Origin: a virus
Virus record (IMG/VR): IMGVR_UViG_3300023442_000003
Coordinates: 1-50,988 of that record
Reading direction: 5' to 3' (one strand)
Length of the DNA: 50,988 nt
Below are positions 42,100 through 50,191 of the stretch, one piece after another. A program made the translations under genes and the position numbers. Position 1 is the first letter of the stretch; the number at the start of each line of letters is the position of its first letter. Under the pieces are notes generated by a model. That model saw only the letters and a list, made by a program, of their open reading frames with translations. It did not search any database and was not told the DNA's origin.

Positions 42100-43883
42100 G
42101 GCGCCGCTCCCGGCCTGAGAATCTGTACGCGTCGCCGCGCCGTGGGCAACCCGGGCGCGGCGTCCGGGATGGCTTCCCAATAGTGCAACTCATTGTTTCC
42201 AGTGACACTGTTGTATACAAGGACCGCCGGGCCGGAAATACCGAAGTCGCCCAAGTCCCCCGCCGCGTATTTTTGCAGCACTTGCAAGCCGCCGCTCAGC
42301 CCGAGGTCGGCGGCGGCGCGCGCGGCCTCTTTGCCTTGCGCCTTACTATTTGCAGTGGCCACCTCGGCCACTTGGTCCCTGTAGGCACTGTCGAAGAACT
42401 CACGCGCCATGTTCGCCAGTGCGTCCTTGCTCAGCTTTTGCATGTCTCGAGGACCAAGTGCGCCGTTAACATACAGGTCGTAAGTACCGTCGCCCCGGAG
42501 CACCGGTGTAACTTCGGAGCCGTAGTAGTGAGTGAGTACGCGCCCAAGGCGGGTAGCACTGCCAAGGGCGAGGTCGTTCACGGCCTGCATACCTTCCAGA
42601 TAAGTCAGCGTGGCATCCAGTTTCTGGATCGTGGTTGCATACTGCTGCGCGCGCTTTGTATCCCCCGATGCTACGGACTGGTTATACGCGGCTGTGAGTC
42701 GCTGGCGCTGCGTAATCGCGTTGACCAGCTCACCATTCAGGCGGGGCATGTCCCGGATAAGCACCTTTGACGGCGTAACGACACGCCCGCTTTCCGGCGG
42801 GGCGGCCACAACGGTGTCCACTGGCGACGCGTCTGTCTTGCCCCGCACACCCGCCTTTGGGCCCGCCGCTGTGGCAGCAGGCGGCGATTTCGCGCCAAGC
42901 TCCGGCCCCTCCAGCGCAAATACCCCGCGCGGAGCCGGGGCCTTGGGCCGCGTCGTATCCTTGGTCGCTACGGTAAATTCGGTCAGCGCGTTGTTCAGCA
43001 GTCGCTCAGCCTTGACAGTATCCGCGAGTGCCCCAGCGTCGCCAGCATCGTAGCGCTGTTGCGCCAGCTCTGCGGCGTGCTGGAGGCCCGGAATGCTCGC
43101 ATTAAGCTGCTGCGCGTAGATGGCACGAACTTGGCTTTCCAGCTTGCGGCGCTGCGCAGGCTTGGCGTTCTGGAACTCCGACGGCAGGGTGACGGCCCCG
43201 GTAGCAGGGTCATACTGCGCGATGAGGCCACTCAACCCCGGCGCTGCCACAGGTACAGTTGCGCCACCGCCTGCTACTGGCTCTGGCATGGCGGTAAACC
43301 CCGCGCGGGACGCCGCCAGACCCGCCCGCGTCGCCATGGCATCCGCTTGCGAAAGGTGCGTAGACAGCCCCGGTGCGGGCGCCGTTGGTGCCGCAGGCGC
43401 AGGTGGCGCCGTGGGAAGCCCCGGTCGGGCGGGGAATGTACTCACAGGCGCGCTGGCAGCCGGCGCGACGGCGGGCGCCCCCACAGGGGTACCGACAGGG
43501 AAGGCCGGCAGTGGCGGCGGGGCGCCTGTTACCGGCGTACCGAGAGCAAACCCGACCGGGGAGAACCCGAGCGGCGCCGGTCCCGCAGCCGGTGCAGCGG
43601 CGGGCGCGGTGTTCAGCCCGATAACATCCGGCATGGCGCCAAGGGGCGGCGGGGGTGTGCTCGCCTTGCCCCTGCCACGCGCAGCGGCTTTGGCCATGCG
43701 GAGACGCTCGGCCTGTATGGCCATGTTCTGACGTATCTGCGCGGCAGCCAGCTTGTCCTTCTCGCGCTGGCGCAGCGTTTCGTCAAGCCCGGCCAGCGCG
43801 TCAGCCGGGCCGGGGCCGGGGACAGCCCTAAGCCCCCCGAGGATGTTGACCCCACGACGAACACTGGTGGCGGACAGGACCAT
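42096..43883 (-). CDS. Pro/Ala-rich internal virion protein (595 aa)
   Basis: ATG at 43883 follows TTAGGAGACAACC. The N-terminal 80 residues are helical (ETLRQREKDKLAAAQIRQNM), followed by about 120 residues rich in Pro, Ala and Gly, then helical segments (LESQVRAIYAQQLNASIPGL) and a C-terminal part with LTHYYGSEVTPVLRGDGTYD and YLEGMQAVNDLALG. It is coded between the 327-residue and the giant virion genes and is translationally coupled to the latter, so it is most likely an ejected inner core protein. No enzymatic motif is visible. Confidence 0.6.
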   Translation of the reverse strand: MVLSATSVRRGVNILGGLRAVPGPGPADALAGLDETLRQREKDKLAAAQIRQNMAIQAERLRMAKAAARGRGKASTPPPPLGAMPDVIGLNTAPAAAPAAGPAPLGFSPVGFALGTPVTGAPPPLPAFPVGTPVGAPAVAPAASAPVSTFPARPGLPTAPPAPAAPTAPAPGLSTHLSQADAMATRAGLAASRAGFTAMPEPVAGGGATVPVAAPGLSGLIAQYDPATGAVTLPSEFQNAKPAQRRKLESQVRAIYAQQLNASIPGLQHAAELAQQRYDAGDAGALADTVKAERLLNNALTEFTVATKDTTRPKAPAPRGVFALEGPELGAKSPPAATAAGPKAGVRGKTDASPVDTVVAAPPESGRVVTPSKVLIRDMPRLNGELVNAITQRQRLTAAYNQSVASGDTKRAQQYATTIQKLDATLTYLEGMQAVNDLALGSATRLGRVLTHYYGSEVTPVLRGDGTYDLYVNGALGPRDMQKLSKDALANMAREFFDSAYRDQVAEVATANSKAQGKEAARAAADLGLSGGLQVLQKYAAGDLGDFGISGPAVLVYNSVTGNNELHYWEAIPDAAPGLPTARRRVQILRPGAAP

Positions 43884-43892
43884 GGTTGTCTC

Positions 43893-44876
43893 CTAAGCGA
43901 TGCTGCCGAACAGGCTGGGTGCGACCAAGCCTGCGGATTGCACGAAGTCGTGCTGCGCCTGTCGCCGACGCGCGGCGAGGTCATTGTACAGCGGAAGTAG
44001 CCGCCCGGCGACGCCCTCGGGCGCGTTCTGTGGCAGGGCGTTCAGCCCGGCCTGCGTGAGGTTTGCCTGCGCGGCGCTGCCGCGCGCGTAGTCGGCAGCG
44101 GCAGCGGTCGCGCCCGTCTGCGAACTGCGGATTCCCGCCCGGCGCTGGGCAAAGGCTGTCTCGGGTGCGCTCAGTCCCCGCGTACTGTCAGCAAGCTGGC
44201 GCTCGGTAGCAATCTTGGTGCGCGCAAAAGCCTGCTCCGGGTTGGGCGCCTGTTGCGCGGCCTGTTGCAGCAGCCCGTGCGCGGCAGCCACCTGCTCGTC
44301 GAGTAGTCGCCTGTCCGTGGACGCCAAGCGCGCAAGTTCCGTCTTGCGCTGTCCGATGAGCGCGCGTTCCTCTGCGCTGAGGCCATCCAGATTCGGGTTC
44401 TGCGCCGCCGCCAACAGCGTTATACGCGCCAAGGACTGCGGACTGGCCAAGGACGCCAGCGTGCTTTTCAGCGCCCCGCCAAAGCTCACAGGCGCTGCTG
44501 CTGCGGTCGCAGCAGCCGGGGCGGCAGCGACAGCGGGAGCCACCGGCGCAGCAGTAGCCGCCGTAGGCACGGCCAACCCGGCACCCGTGGCTCCCGCAGC
44601 GGGTGCAGCACCCGTAGCGCCCGTCGTTGCCGCTGTCGTACCGCCGAACAGGGAGCCGAACCCGCCTTGCAGCCCGAAAGTCCCCACGCCGCCCAAGGCC
44701 GCGCCGAGCAGTGGGTTCTGCCCGGTTGCGGCGGCGCTTGCCGCGCCAAGTCCGGCGCCCACAAGAGAAGTCCCGAGCGTCGAGGTTACGCCGAGCACAC
44801 CCGCCACCGCCGGGGCAAGGAAAGGCACCGCGACCGCAGCCACTACCCCCAGAACACGCTTTACACCCTTGGACAT
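43893..44876 (-). CDS. Ala/Gly-rich internal virion protein (327 aa)
   Basis: The N-terminus is hydrophobic (VKRVLGVVAAVAVPFLAPAV) and the first 140 residues are dominated by Ala, Gly and Thr, compatible with a membrane-inserting ejection protein. The second half is helical and charged (LARLASTDRRLLDEQVAAAH). It follows a GNAT-like gene and has GGGGGG just upstream of ATG. Size, order and composition fit the first of a set of internal core proteins that make a DNA channel through the cell envelope. Confidence 0.6.
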   Translation of the reverse strand: MSKGVKRVLGVVAAVAVPFLAPAVAGVLGVTSTLGTSLVGAGLGAASAAATGQNPLLGAALGGVGTFGLQGGFGSLFGGTTAATTGATGAAPAAGATGAGLAVPTAATAAPVAPAVAAAPAAATAAAAPVSFGGALKSTLASLASPQSLARITLLAAAQNPNLDGLSAEERALIGQRKTELARLASTDRRLLDEQVAAAHGLLQQAAQQAPNPEQAFARTKIATERQLADSTRGLSAPETAFAQRRAGIRSSQTGATAAAADYARGSAAQANLTQAGLNALPQNAPEGVAGRLLPLYNDLAARRRQAQHDFVQSAGLVAPSLFGSIA

Positions 44877-44885
44877 GCTGCCCCC

Positions 44886-45308
44886 CTATAGCTCCATGCG
44901 CATATACACGCACGATCTGTCAAACCCGAACTTGTTTCTGTACACCTCGGCCAGCCGCTCGGTGGCATAGGCATCGAGAAATACACAGCCGTTAGCCCGC
45001 AGCCAGTCAAGAATGACCGGCCAGTATGCCGCCTTGAACCGCAGCAGATGTTGTCCGCCCATGGCCACTACGTCTGCCCCTTTACGACCATTCGTGGTAT
45101 GGAATTGCAAGACCAGCACAAAGGCTAGTTCGCCCTGTAATCGCCCTGCAAACACCGCACATAGGCCGGCCAGCGCCATGGCGCGTATATCTGCCGGCGA
45201 TATGTCACCTGCGCCGACTTCATTACTTGCGCACGATGCCGCAAGGAGTGGCTCCAGCTCGGGCCACTCCGTGTCCACATCCTCCGCGCCCAGCATGGCG
45301 ATTGCCAT
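44886..45308 (-). CDS. GNAT-like acetyltransferase (140 aa)
   Basis: The start used is ATG at 45308, two bases beyond the stop of the previous gene; an upstream ATG (45332) is in the same frame. The protein has a central strand pair (GELAFVLVLQFHTTNGRKGA, a beta4-like region), VVAMGGQHLLR and a final GCVFLDAYATERLAEVYRNK followed by FGF, which matches the last GNAT motif (Y-x-x-x-GF). The canonical acetyl-CoA loop is not obvious. Phage genes of this kind occur beside virion proteins; target unknown. Confidence 0.55.
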   Translation of the reverse strand: MAIAMLGAEDVDTEWPELEPLLAASCASNEVGAGDISPADIRAMALAGLCAVFAGRLQGELAFVLVLQFHTTNGRKGADVVAMGGQHLLRFKAAYWPVILDWLRANGCVFLDAYATERLAEVYRNKFGFDRSCVYMRMEL

Positions 45309-45309
45309 A

Positions 45310-45945
45310 TCACTTTTTCTGGGCCGGGTCATATTGCGCGAGCAGCTTGTCAAAGAACTCCCGCCCCTTCATGTCAACGACGTGCTTGGGCACGACATAC
45401 TCGCCCGTGTGGGCCTTTATGGGCACGGGGCGGCTTACCCCGACGTTGGGACCGACCGGGCCGCCGTCCTGCATGGACGGCCCCTGTGCGTCCTGTGGCG
45501 GCCCGGCTTCCTGCGCCCCCTGTGCAGCGCGCGCCGCGATGAGGACTGCGATAACCAGCCCTTGGTCGTATTGCGCGGGCAGGTCTTGCTCGGTCGCAAT
45601 GCCCTGTTGGATGACAAACTGCCTGATCTGCGGGTACAGCCCCGGGTCACGCAGGACCGTAGTCGCCAATTGTGCCAACATGTTCAACTCACTCAGGGTG
45701 AGTTCGCCGCTTTGCACGGCGCTGTCAATCTCTTGTCGTATCTGCGCGACCTGCTCCGGGTGGTCCGCCGCGAACTTGGCAACGCTGTCCGTCACCACCC
45801 CGACGTCCAGCGGCTGGCCCCTGCCCTGCAACCCGGCAGCGGTGTTCTGCGGTAGTGCAGCAGGCGCAGCAGGCGCGACAGGAGCAGGTGTGAACGGCGC
45901 CATCGGTGCGGCGGGTGGGCGATTGGCTATAAGCGGGTTGGGCAT
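45310..45945 (-). CDS. Virion-module protein (211 aa)
   Basis: GAGAGG precedes ATG. The N-terminal 45 residues are Pro/Ala-rich, then a helical core (ADHPEQVAQIRQEIDSAVQS, LSELNMLAQLATTVLRDPG), a second Gly/Gln/Pro-rich part and a C-terminal segment GEYVVPKHVVDMKGREFFDK. The latter resembles C-terminal segments seen in proteins coded ahead of podovirus ejection proteins. Function not established; structural role inferred from its place in the operon. Confidence 0.55.
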   Translation of the reverse strand: MPNPLIANRPPAAPMAPFTPAPVAPAAPAALPQNTAAGLQGRGQPLDVGVVTDSVAKFAADHPEQVAQIRQEIDSAVQSGELTLSELNMLAQLATTVLRDPGLYPQIRQFVIQQGIATEQDLPAQYDQGLVIAVLIAARAAQGAQEAGPPQDAQGPSMQDGGPVGPNVGVSRPVPIKAHTGEYVVPKHVVDMKGREFFDKLLAQYDPAQKK

Positions 45946-45947
45946 CG

Positions 45948-46295
45948 CTAACCTCTCAACTGCGTGATGAGTGCCTCAACGGTGGCACGCAGGTTGGCAA
46001 CGTCGTTCGCCAGTGTCTGTGTGTCCACCATAAGCCTTACATAGTCTTCAAGCAATGGCATATTGGCCCCGCTGATGGTCACGCCACTGCCATGGGCGCT
46101 GATATTGGTGAGCACCTGTGCCGGCGGGGTAGTTACGGTTATGCTCGACCGGCTTATCGCGGAACTGGCAAGGTCGGTCTCCCCGCGCGTCCCTGTCAAC
46201 AACTCTACATTTTCCTTGAGGGCGCTGAGTACACGCGACTGCCACTCTGGCAGGCCCGACTGCGGGATTGCCGGTACTGCTGTATAACGCGCCAT
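45948..46295 (-). CDS. Small virion-module protein (115 aa)
   Basis: AAAGGAGTC lies upstream of ATG and overlaps the end of the tail protein gene. The protein has WQSRVLSALKENVELLTGTR, a Ser/Thr-rich middle and a C-terminal coiled-coil-like helix (VRLMVDTQTLANDVANLRAT). A helix of this kind often drives trimerisation of tail-associated proteins. Family unknown to me. Confidence 0.55.
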   Translation of the reverse strand: MARYTAVPAIPQSGLPEWQSRVLSALKENVELLTGTRGETDLASSAISRSSITVTTPPAQVLTNISAHGSGVTISGANMPLLEDYVRLMVDTQTLANDVANLRATVEALITQLRG

Positions 46296-46296
46296 G

Positions 46297-48726
46297 TCAG
46301 ACTCCTTTCAGCCCAATGGGCGTCTCAGCCAGCTTTATGGCGCGCAGCCGCACTGCAGCGGATACTTCCACCTCGAAGTTATCCGCCTTGTATCCTGCCG
46401 GGAGCCGGAAAGCCGTGCCGCCCGTGACGGTGTTCGTATACAACAGCGTGCCGTCCGCCCAGAACTTGAATACTACCCCGCCGCCAGTACTCCACAGCGC
46501 TGTGGATGTGCCCCACACGTCAGTAGACGCGCCCCATACGAGGGACAGATTGCTGAAATCAGCCAGAACCTGTGCCGCACCCATGTTTATCGGTGCTGGG
46601 GTTGTCAGTACCTTGGACTTCCAACGGAACGTCTGCGAAGACTGCGCGGGGTCGTCCCACTGGTATACGCTCCCGGCAGTTCCGTGCGTGAAATACATGG
46701 CATTGGTCTCAGCGTCATACCATGTTGCCGTTGGCGCAACGGATGTCGTGAGGTCAACAAAGAAGCCCCCGGCCTGCTGGTCGCGCTCGAAACTGATCCC
46801 CCCGGCGTCGTGCCATGCCAGATAGCTGTCCTTGTATGCCGCCGCGACAAGCGTTGTCGGGTCCAGATCGGCGTTCCATGTGTCGCTGTTGTACACAGCC
46901 TTGGTGAGAAGCTGCGGCCCCGAAGTCGTCGAGTACAGCACCAGCCCATCGTGCGTGGCGTACACTACCCCGAAGCCCATGTTGACCATACTGCGCTTGT
47001 TGAGGCAGGGGTAGAGTGCGTCAATGCGCGTCGTATTCAGGACCGCCGGATCGCCCCCGGCCACGAGGTACGGGTAGGACTCCGTTGCCACGAACAAGTA
47101 CCCGGACGCCGCTGACAGGCCAACTATGCCATAGGGTATGGTGATCTTGTATCGACGCGGCCACGCATGAAATTCCCCCGGCTCGGAGAAATACAGTTCA
47201 TTCCCGACAAACCCGACCAGCACATTGTTGTTGTACACCACAAGCCCGTCGAGACCAGCCGGCGGTGGCTCGTAATCGTCGGTATTGAGCGAGTTCAGCA
47301 AGCTCGCAACGGCGAAATCGTCAGTGAAGTCATATGACCCATCGCCCCAATACCGCGCGGGCGTTACCCCCGGCGTCTCGGATACATCGTGGTACAGCGT
47401 CCCCGCAGTGACCGGTGCAGTAGCTGTGGCCGACCCGGACGACGCATATGTGAAAGTGCTGGCATCTGGCGTGCTGAGTACGACGCCGCCGGAGACATCG
47501 AACGACGCATCGCTGCAACTACCAACCTTGAAGTAGTCGCCGACCGTCAGGTTATGCGGATACGCCGTTGTCACCGTTGCCGTGCTGCCGCTGCGCTGGA
47601 CCGTAGACAACCCTGTGGGAAACCACAGGGTCGCGAGGCGCAGGTAGGCCGTGTCCGAGGTGGACGACAGGGTGCGGTACAGGCGCAGCCCACGTATCTG
47701 GTTCTTCCCGGATGGCGCTGCTGTCGGCAGCCCGCTCACAGTAACGACTTGGCCCTCCTTTATGAACAACGCGTCAGCCGGGTCAGAGCCGACCGACTCT
47801 TCACTCCACGGCGTGAACCACGTATATAGGTATGTCCGCGCGGTAGTCGCGCCAGACAGGTCTATCTTGCCGTCTGTACTGGCCGTTGTAGCCACTTGGA
47901 AATCGGAGCTGAGGTAAGTGATCGTCGTAGCATCAATGACAGTAACAGCCACCGTTGGCGTGTTGAACCCAGAAATGTCCCACTCGATAGTCCCTGTTGC
48001 CGTGGTAGAAGTCGCCATGGTGACAGTGAACGTATTCACATCGGGCACAGTGACAACGGTGTACGCACTGCTGGCCGTGCCCCCGGAAGTTTGCGTAAGA
48101 ACCACGCGCGCGCCGACAGCCAGCCCATGGGCAGTTATCGTGACCGTCATGGTCGTGCCGGATTGGCTGTATGTCCCCGTCACCACGGTAAACCCGCTCA
48201 CCGTGATGAACGCCCCGGTCTTGAGGCCGTGCGCAGTGCCTGTAACGAGCGTCACCATACCGCCTGCGTCACGGGCATAGGAGGCCGTTGTCACCGTGGT
48301 GAAGGACGCCGCAGAAGTGGTCGGTGTCTGCGTAGGAAGCGGAAGCCCGAGGTCGTAGTAATCTGCCGGGTAAGGCGCAGCACCCGCCGTCGCCAGAGCA
48401 TATGTCGAGACCTTCGGGGCGCCGTCCCCTGTGTAGTAGAACCGCTGCTCACTCGAAGTCTGCGCTGCTGCCGGTGTCGCAATATCTACCCCGGTCGTCC
48501 ATGCCAGCCAGCGCAGCGTATTATCCGTTGGGTCGCGCAGCGCGTATAGCGCCTTGGGGGTGCTCAGCAGACCGTGGGAAGCTACGATGGCCGGCTGCGG
48601 GTAGGGGATGATGTCACCGGAATACAGCTTCGCATCCTCAGCGACCTGCGCAGCCTTGTCCGGCAGCAACTCAGGCGCCATGCGCGGCGCTTTGCCGAGA
48701 AACTTATCCAGCCTTATCGCGACCAT
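46297..48726 (-). CDS. Large tail protein with Ig-like insertions (809 aa)
   Basis: ATG at 48726 is taken as start; a GTG at 48771 extends the frame by 15 codons, but that part is poor in structure. The protein is beta-rich: WLAWTTGVDI and FYYTGDGAPKVSTY near the N-terminus, then two Thr/Val-rich domains that repeat a GLxxGAxVxVS-type pattern (around 170-270 and near 415), and a C-terminal blade-like region (LDGLVVYNNNVLVGFVGNEL, YLFVATESYPYLVAGGDP). It resembles the tubular-B-like or stabilisation proteins that form the tail nozzle of podoviruses. It is the first gene of the leftward virion operon. Confidence 0.65.
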   Translation of the reverse strand: MVAIRLDKFLGKAPRMAPELLPDKAAQVAEDAKLYSGDIIPYPQPAIVASHGLLSTPKALYALRDPTDNTLRWLAWTTGVDIATPAAAQTSSEQRFYYTGDGAPKVSTYALATAGAAPYPADYYDLGLPLPTQTPTTSAASFTTVTTASYARDAGGMVTLVTGTAHGLKTGAFITVSGFTVVTGTYSQSGTTMTVTITAHGLAVGARVVLTQTSGGTASSAYTVVTVPDVNTFTVTMATSTTATGTIEWDISGFNTPTVAVTVIDATTITYLSSDFQVATTASTDGKIDLSGATTARTYLYTWFTPWSEESVGSDPADALFIKEGQVVTVSGLPTAAPSGKNQIRGLRLYRTLSSTSDTAYLRLATLWFPTGLSTVQRSGSTATVTTAYPHNLTVGDYFKVGSCSDASFDVSGGVVLSTPDASTFTYASSGSATATAPVTAGTLYHDVSETPGVTPARYWGDGSYDFTDDFAVASLLNSLNTDDYEPPPAGLDGLVVYNNNVLVGFVGNELYFSEPGEFHAWPRRYKITIPYGIVGLSAASGYLFVATESYPYLVAGGDPAVLNTTRIDALYPCLNKRSMVNMGFGVVYATHDGLVLYSTTSGPQLLTKAVYNSDTWNADLDPTTLVAAAYKDSYLAWHDAGGISFERDQQAGGFFVDLTTSVAPTATWYDAETNAMYFTHGTAGSVYQWDDPAQSSQTFRWKSKVLTTPAPINMGAAQVLADFSNLSLVWGASTDVWGTSTALWSTGGGVVFKFWADGTLLYTNTVTGGTAFRLPAGYKADNFEVEVSAAVRLRAIKLAETPIGLKGV

Positions 48727-48833
48727 GGCTGCTTGTACCACATATTCCCGGGGATGGAAGCAAATTAGCACTTGCTGTGCAAGTAGACATACTATACGCT
48801 GCTAGTTGTTGGCGAGCATCTTAGGAGGGCAAC
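48727..48833. promoter_or_regulatory. Divergent promoter region between late and right-end operons
   Basis: About 100 bases separate the leftward tail gene from the rightward small membrane gene. ACTATACGCTG at 48791 is close to the repeated ACTATACAC motif of the AT-rich control region. AGGAGG before 48834 is the ribosome site of the rightward gene. No complete sigma70-like promoter is convincing. Confidence 0.45.
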
Positions 48834-48914
48834 ATGAACAACGGGTGGTGGATCATACCCGGACTGTGCCTGTCGCTGGCATTCTGGACGGCGCTGCTGT
48901 GGTGGCTGTTGTGA
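48834..48914 (+). CDS. Mini membrane protein (26 aa)
   Basis: ATG at 48834 is preceded by TTAGGAGGGCAAC, a very good ribosome site. The product is nearly all hydrophobic and rich in Trp and Leu (MNNGWWIIPGLCLSLAFW and so on), a single membrane segment. It is followed at once by a tRNA gene. Very small phage membrane proteins can block superinfection or affect the host membrane; no specific role can be assigned. Confidence 0.6.
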   Translation: MNNGWWIIPGLCLSLAFWTALLWWLL

Positions 48915-48933
48915 CTGCCATCGGGAAGATTAC

Positions 48934-49008
48934 GGCATGGGTACTGGCTGGGCCAGCGGCGGTTTGCAAAACCGTTCGCAAAGGGTTCGATTCCCTCCCA
49001 TGCCTCCA
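48934..49008 (+). tRNA. tRNA-Cys (anticodon GCA)
   Basis: A full cloverleaf can be drawn: acceptor GGCATGG/CCATGCC, anticodon stem GCGGT/ACCGT with loop TTGCAAA (GCA), T-arm AGGG/CCCT with TTCGATT, U73 as is normal for tRNA-Cys, and an encoded CCA. The anticodon arm is very close to the bacterial tRNA-Cys. The D-arm is atypical and one T-stem pair is mismatched. Confidence 0.8.
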
Positions 49009-49036
49009 TATCGGATGGCGTCCGCGTTTTTATGTC

Positions 49037-49504
49037 ATGCTGTATTTCCCGTGGTACAGAGAGCAGCATGACGACCGCATATTCAAATGGTCGAACGTAT
49101 GGATGTTGCCCGAGGAACATGAACGGCTGCTCTTCCCCGATAACACCCGGCAGCTTTACGCCCAAGAGCTAGCGAAAGCTGCGTTCAACGACGCGTATAA
49201 GCCATCAGAAATAGCAATATACCTCGCGAAAGACTGCATCGTGCACTACAGGCACCTTGCTGAGAGCCATAAAACCGAGGCTATCGAGGCCCGAAAAGAG
49301 GTGTCGGCAATGAAGCGGCAAAAAAGAAAGCCCGTTCGAAAAACCGTCTTGGGGTCGCACATAGCATCAGCGAAGGCGCTGGAAACCCAACTTGCCAAGT
49401 ACGGGCTGCACGCGGAGGCGGAAACAATAGCGCGGCTACGCCGAAGTGCGGAAGCTCTCTCGGCCTTGCCCAGCCATTTGGAGCGAGCCACCCACAACAT
49501 CTGA
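49037..49504 (+). CDS. Hypothetical protein ending in the first ERA repeat (155 aa)
   Basis: The frame is open from 48806, but that part covers the small membrane gene and the tRNA; the first ATG after the tRNA is at 49037, without a clear ribosome site. The protein begins MLYFPWYREQHDDRIFKWSN, has a long charged helical half (KDCIVHYRHLAESHKTEAIE) and a basic segment (MKRQKRKPVRKTV). It ends SHLERATHNI, where ERAT is the first unit of the repeat array that continues in the +1 frame immediately after its TGA. No family is recognised. Confidence 0.5.
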   Translation: MLYFPWYREQHDDRIFKWSNVWMLPEEHERLLFPDNTRQLYAQELAKAAFNDAYKPSEIAIYLAKDCIVHYRHLAESHKTEAIEARKEVSAMKRQKRKPVRKTVLGSHIASAKALETQLAKYGLHAEAETIARLRRSAEALSALPSHLERATHNI

Positions 49505-49739
49505 GCGAGCCACTCAATATGAGAACCCCATGGCAACAAAGCGAGCCATTTGCCTTGAGCCACCCACTACACCTGAGCGAGCCACACCTAGCGAGAAACC
49601 CACTACATATGAGCGAGCCAGCTACGAAGATACGCCCATCGCACCGGAGCGAGCCGACATACATGAGAACCCCAACCCTCCAGAGCGAGCCAATTGGACC
49701 GAGACACCCCAGAGGAGCGAGCGACATGACCAGAGATGA
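49446..49739 (+). CDS. 12-residue repeat protein (about 97 aa)
   Basis: This frame codes for six 12-residue repeats of the form ERAxxxExPxxx (ERATQYENPMAT, ERATPSEKPTTY, ERADIHENPNPP and so on). The GTG at 49446 would start a 97-residue protein; an internal ATG at 49530 is possible, and neither has a good ribosome site. Glu, Arg-Ala and Pro positions are fixed while the others vary, including one E-to-D change, which suggests coding. It may also be the C-terminal part of the upstream protein reached by frameshift. The end overlaps the next gene by 13 bases. Confidence 0.45.
   Translation: MRKLSRPCPAIWSEPPTTSERATQYENPMATKRAICLEPPTTPERATPSEKPTTYERASYEDTPIAPERADIHENPNPPERANWTETPQRSERHDQR
49503..49718 (+). 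repeat. 36-bp tandem repeat array (GAGCGAGCCA core)
   Basis: The core GAGCGAGCCA (first base A in one copy, one G for A in another) begins at 49503, 49539, 49575, 49611, 49647 and 49683, exactly 36 bases apart; a related core at 49481 is 22 bases earlier, and one at 49715 is 32 bases after the last. Between cores, a half-unit GAGAACCCCA or similar falls at +18. The regular period equals 12 codons. Confidence 0.85.
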
Positions 49740-50058
49740 AGCGATCCGGGCAAGCATTACGCATTGGCGCGAGGTTGAGAAAACGGACGATCCGTTTGTT
49801 CGCATAGGCGTGGGCGACTGTGCGTTGTGCGAGAAGTACCTTGATACCGGGTGCGACACTTGCCCACTCGGAAAAGCCGGTTATGGATGCCGCACCAACG
49901 CAAGCCCATATATCCGCGCCAACAAGGCGTCGTGGGGCTGGCGCCACAGCGGCACTAAGACTGCCAAAGCGAATTTCCATGCTGCCGCCAGAGCCATGCT
50001 AGAGACACTGGAAGGGCGAACAAAGGACAGACGACATGGACGGGTAGCACAATGGTAG
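49727..50058 (+). CDS. Cys-rich small protein (110 aa)
   Basis: ATG at 49727 has GAGGAGCGAGCGAC upstream (part of the last repeat core). The protein is MTRDEAIRASITHWREVEKT and then GVGDCALCEKYLDTGCDTCP, a CxxC...CxxC motif that probably binds zinc, followed by helical residues with KASWGWRHSGTKTAKANFHA. Its last seven codons lie inside the tRNA-Met gene that follows, ending at TAG 50056-50058. Function unknown. Confidence 0.65.
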
Positions 50059-50112
50059 TGCGCTGCGCTCATAACGCATCGGTTGCAGGTTCGAGTCCTG
50101 CCCCGTCCACCA
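50038..50112 (+). tRNA. tRNA-Met (anticodon CAT)
   Basis: Acceptor GGACGGG pairs with CCCGTCC, D-arm GCAC...TGC has AATGGTAG, the anticodon arm CTGCG-CTCATAA-CGCAT gives CAT, and the T-arm GCAGG/CCTGC has TTCGAGT. A73 and encoded CCA are present. CAT may also be a lysidine-modified tRNA-Ile; the sequence alone does not exclude this. Confidence 0.88.
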
Positions 50113-50143
50113 ATTGAAGCGGCGGCAATGGTGCCACCGTACT

Positions 50144-50173
50144 CCGCCGGGCTTCGTGAGTGCGGCCCGGCGG
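50144..50173 (+). terminator. 9-bp hairpin downstream of tRNA-Met
   Basis: CCGCCGGGC and GCCCGGCGG form a perfect stem around TTCGTGAGTGCG. It lies between the tRNA and the next gene. There is no T-run (GGAAGG follows), so it may help to process the tRNA transcript or act as a weak attenuator. Confidence 0.4.
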
Positions 50174-50191
50174 GGAAGGAAAGGGACAGAC

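Noticed and set aside
42063-42770. Plus-strand frames across the minus-strand virion genes (34.5-48.7 kb)
   Set aside because: Many long frames arise there because of high GC content; none has a ribosome site, a family match or neighbours in the same direction.
49503-49718. CRISPR-like array
   Set aside because: The repeat core is only about 10 bases, the spacing is 36 bases in total with a second half-unit inside, and no cas genes are present; the period fits codons.
49281-49859. Minus-strand frame across the repeat array with GSLRCSGWL-like repeats
   Set aside because: It is the antisense of the 36-bp array and of two plus-strand genes, and it has no start signal or neighbours on that strand.
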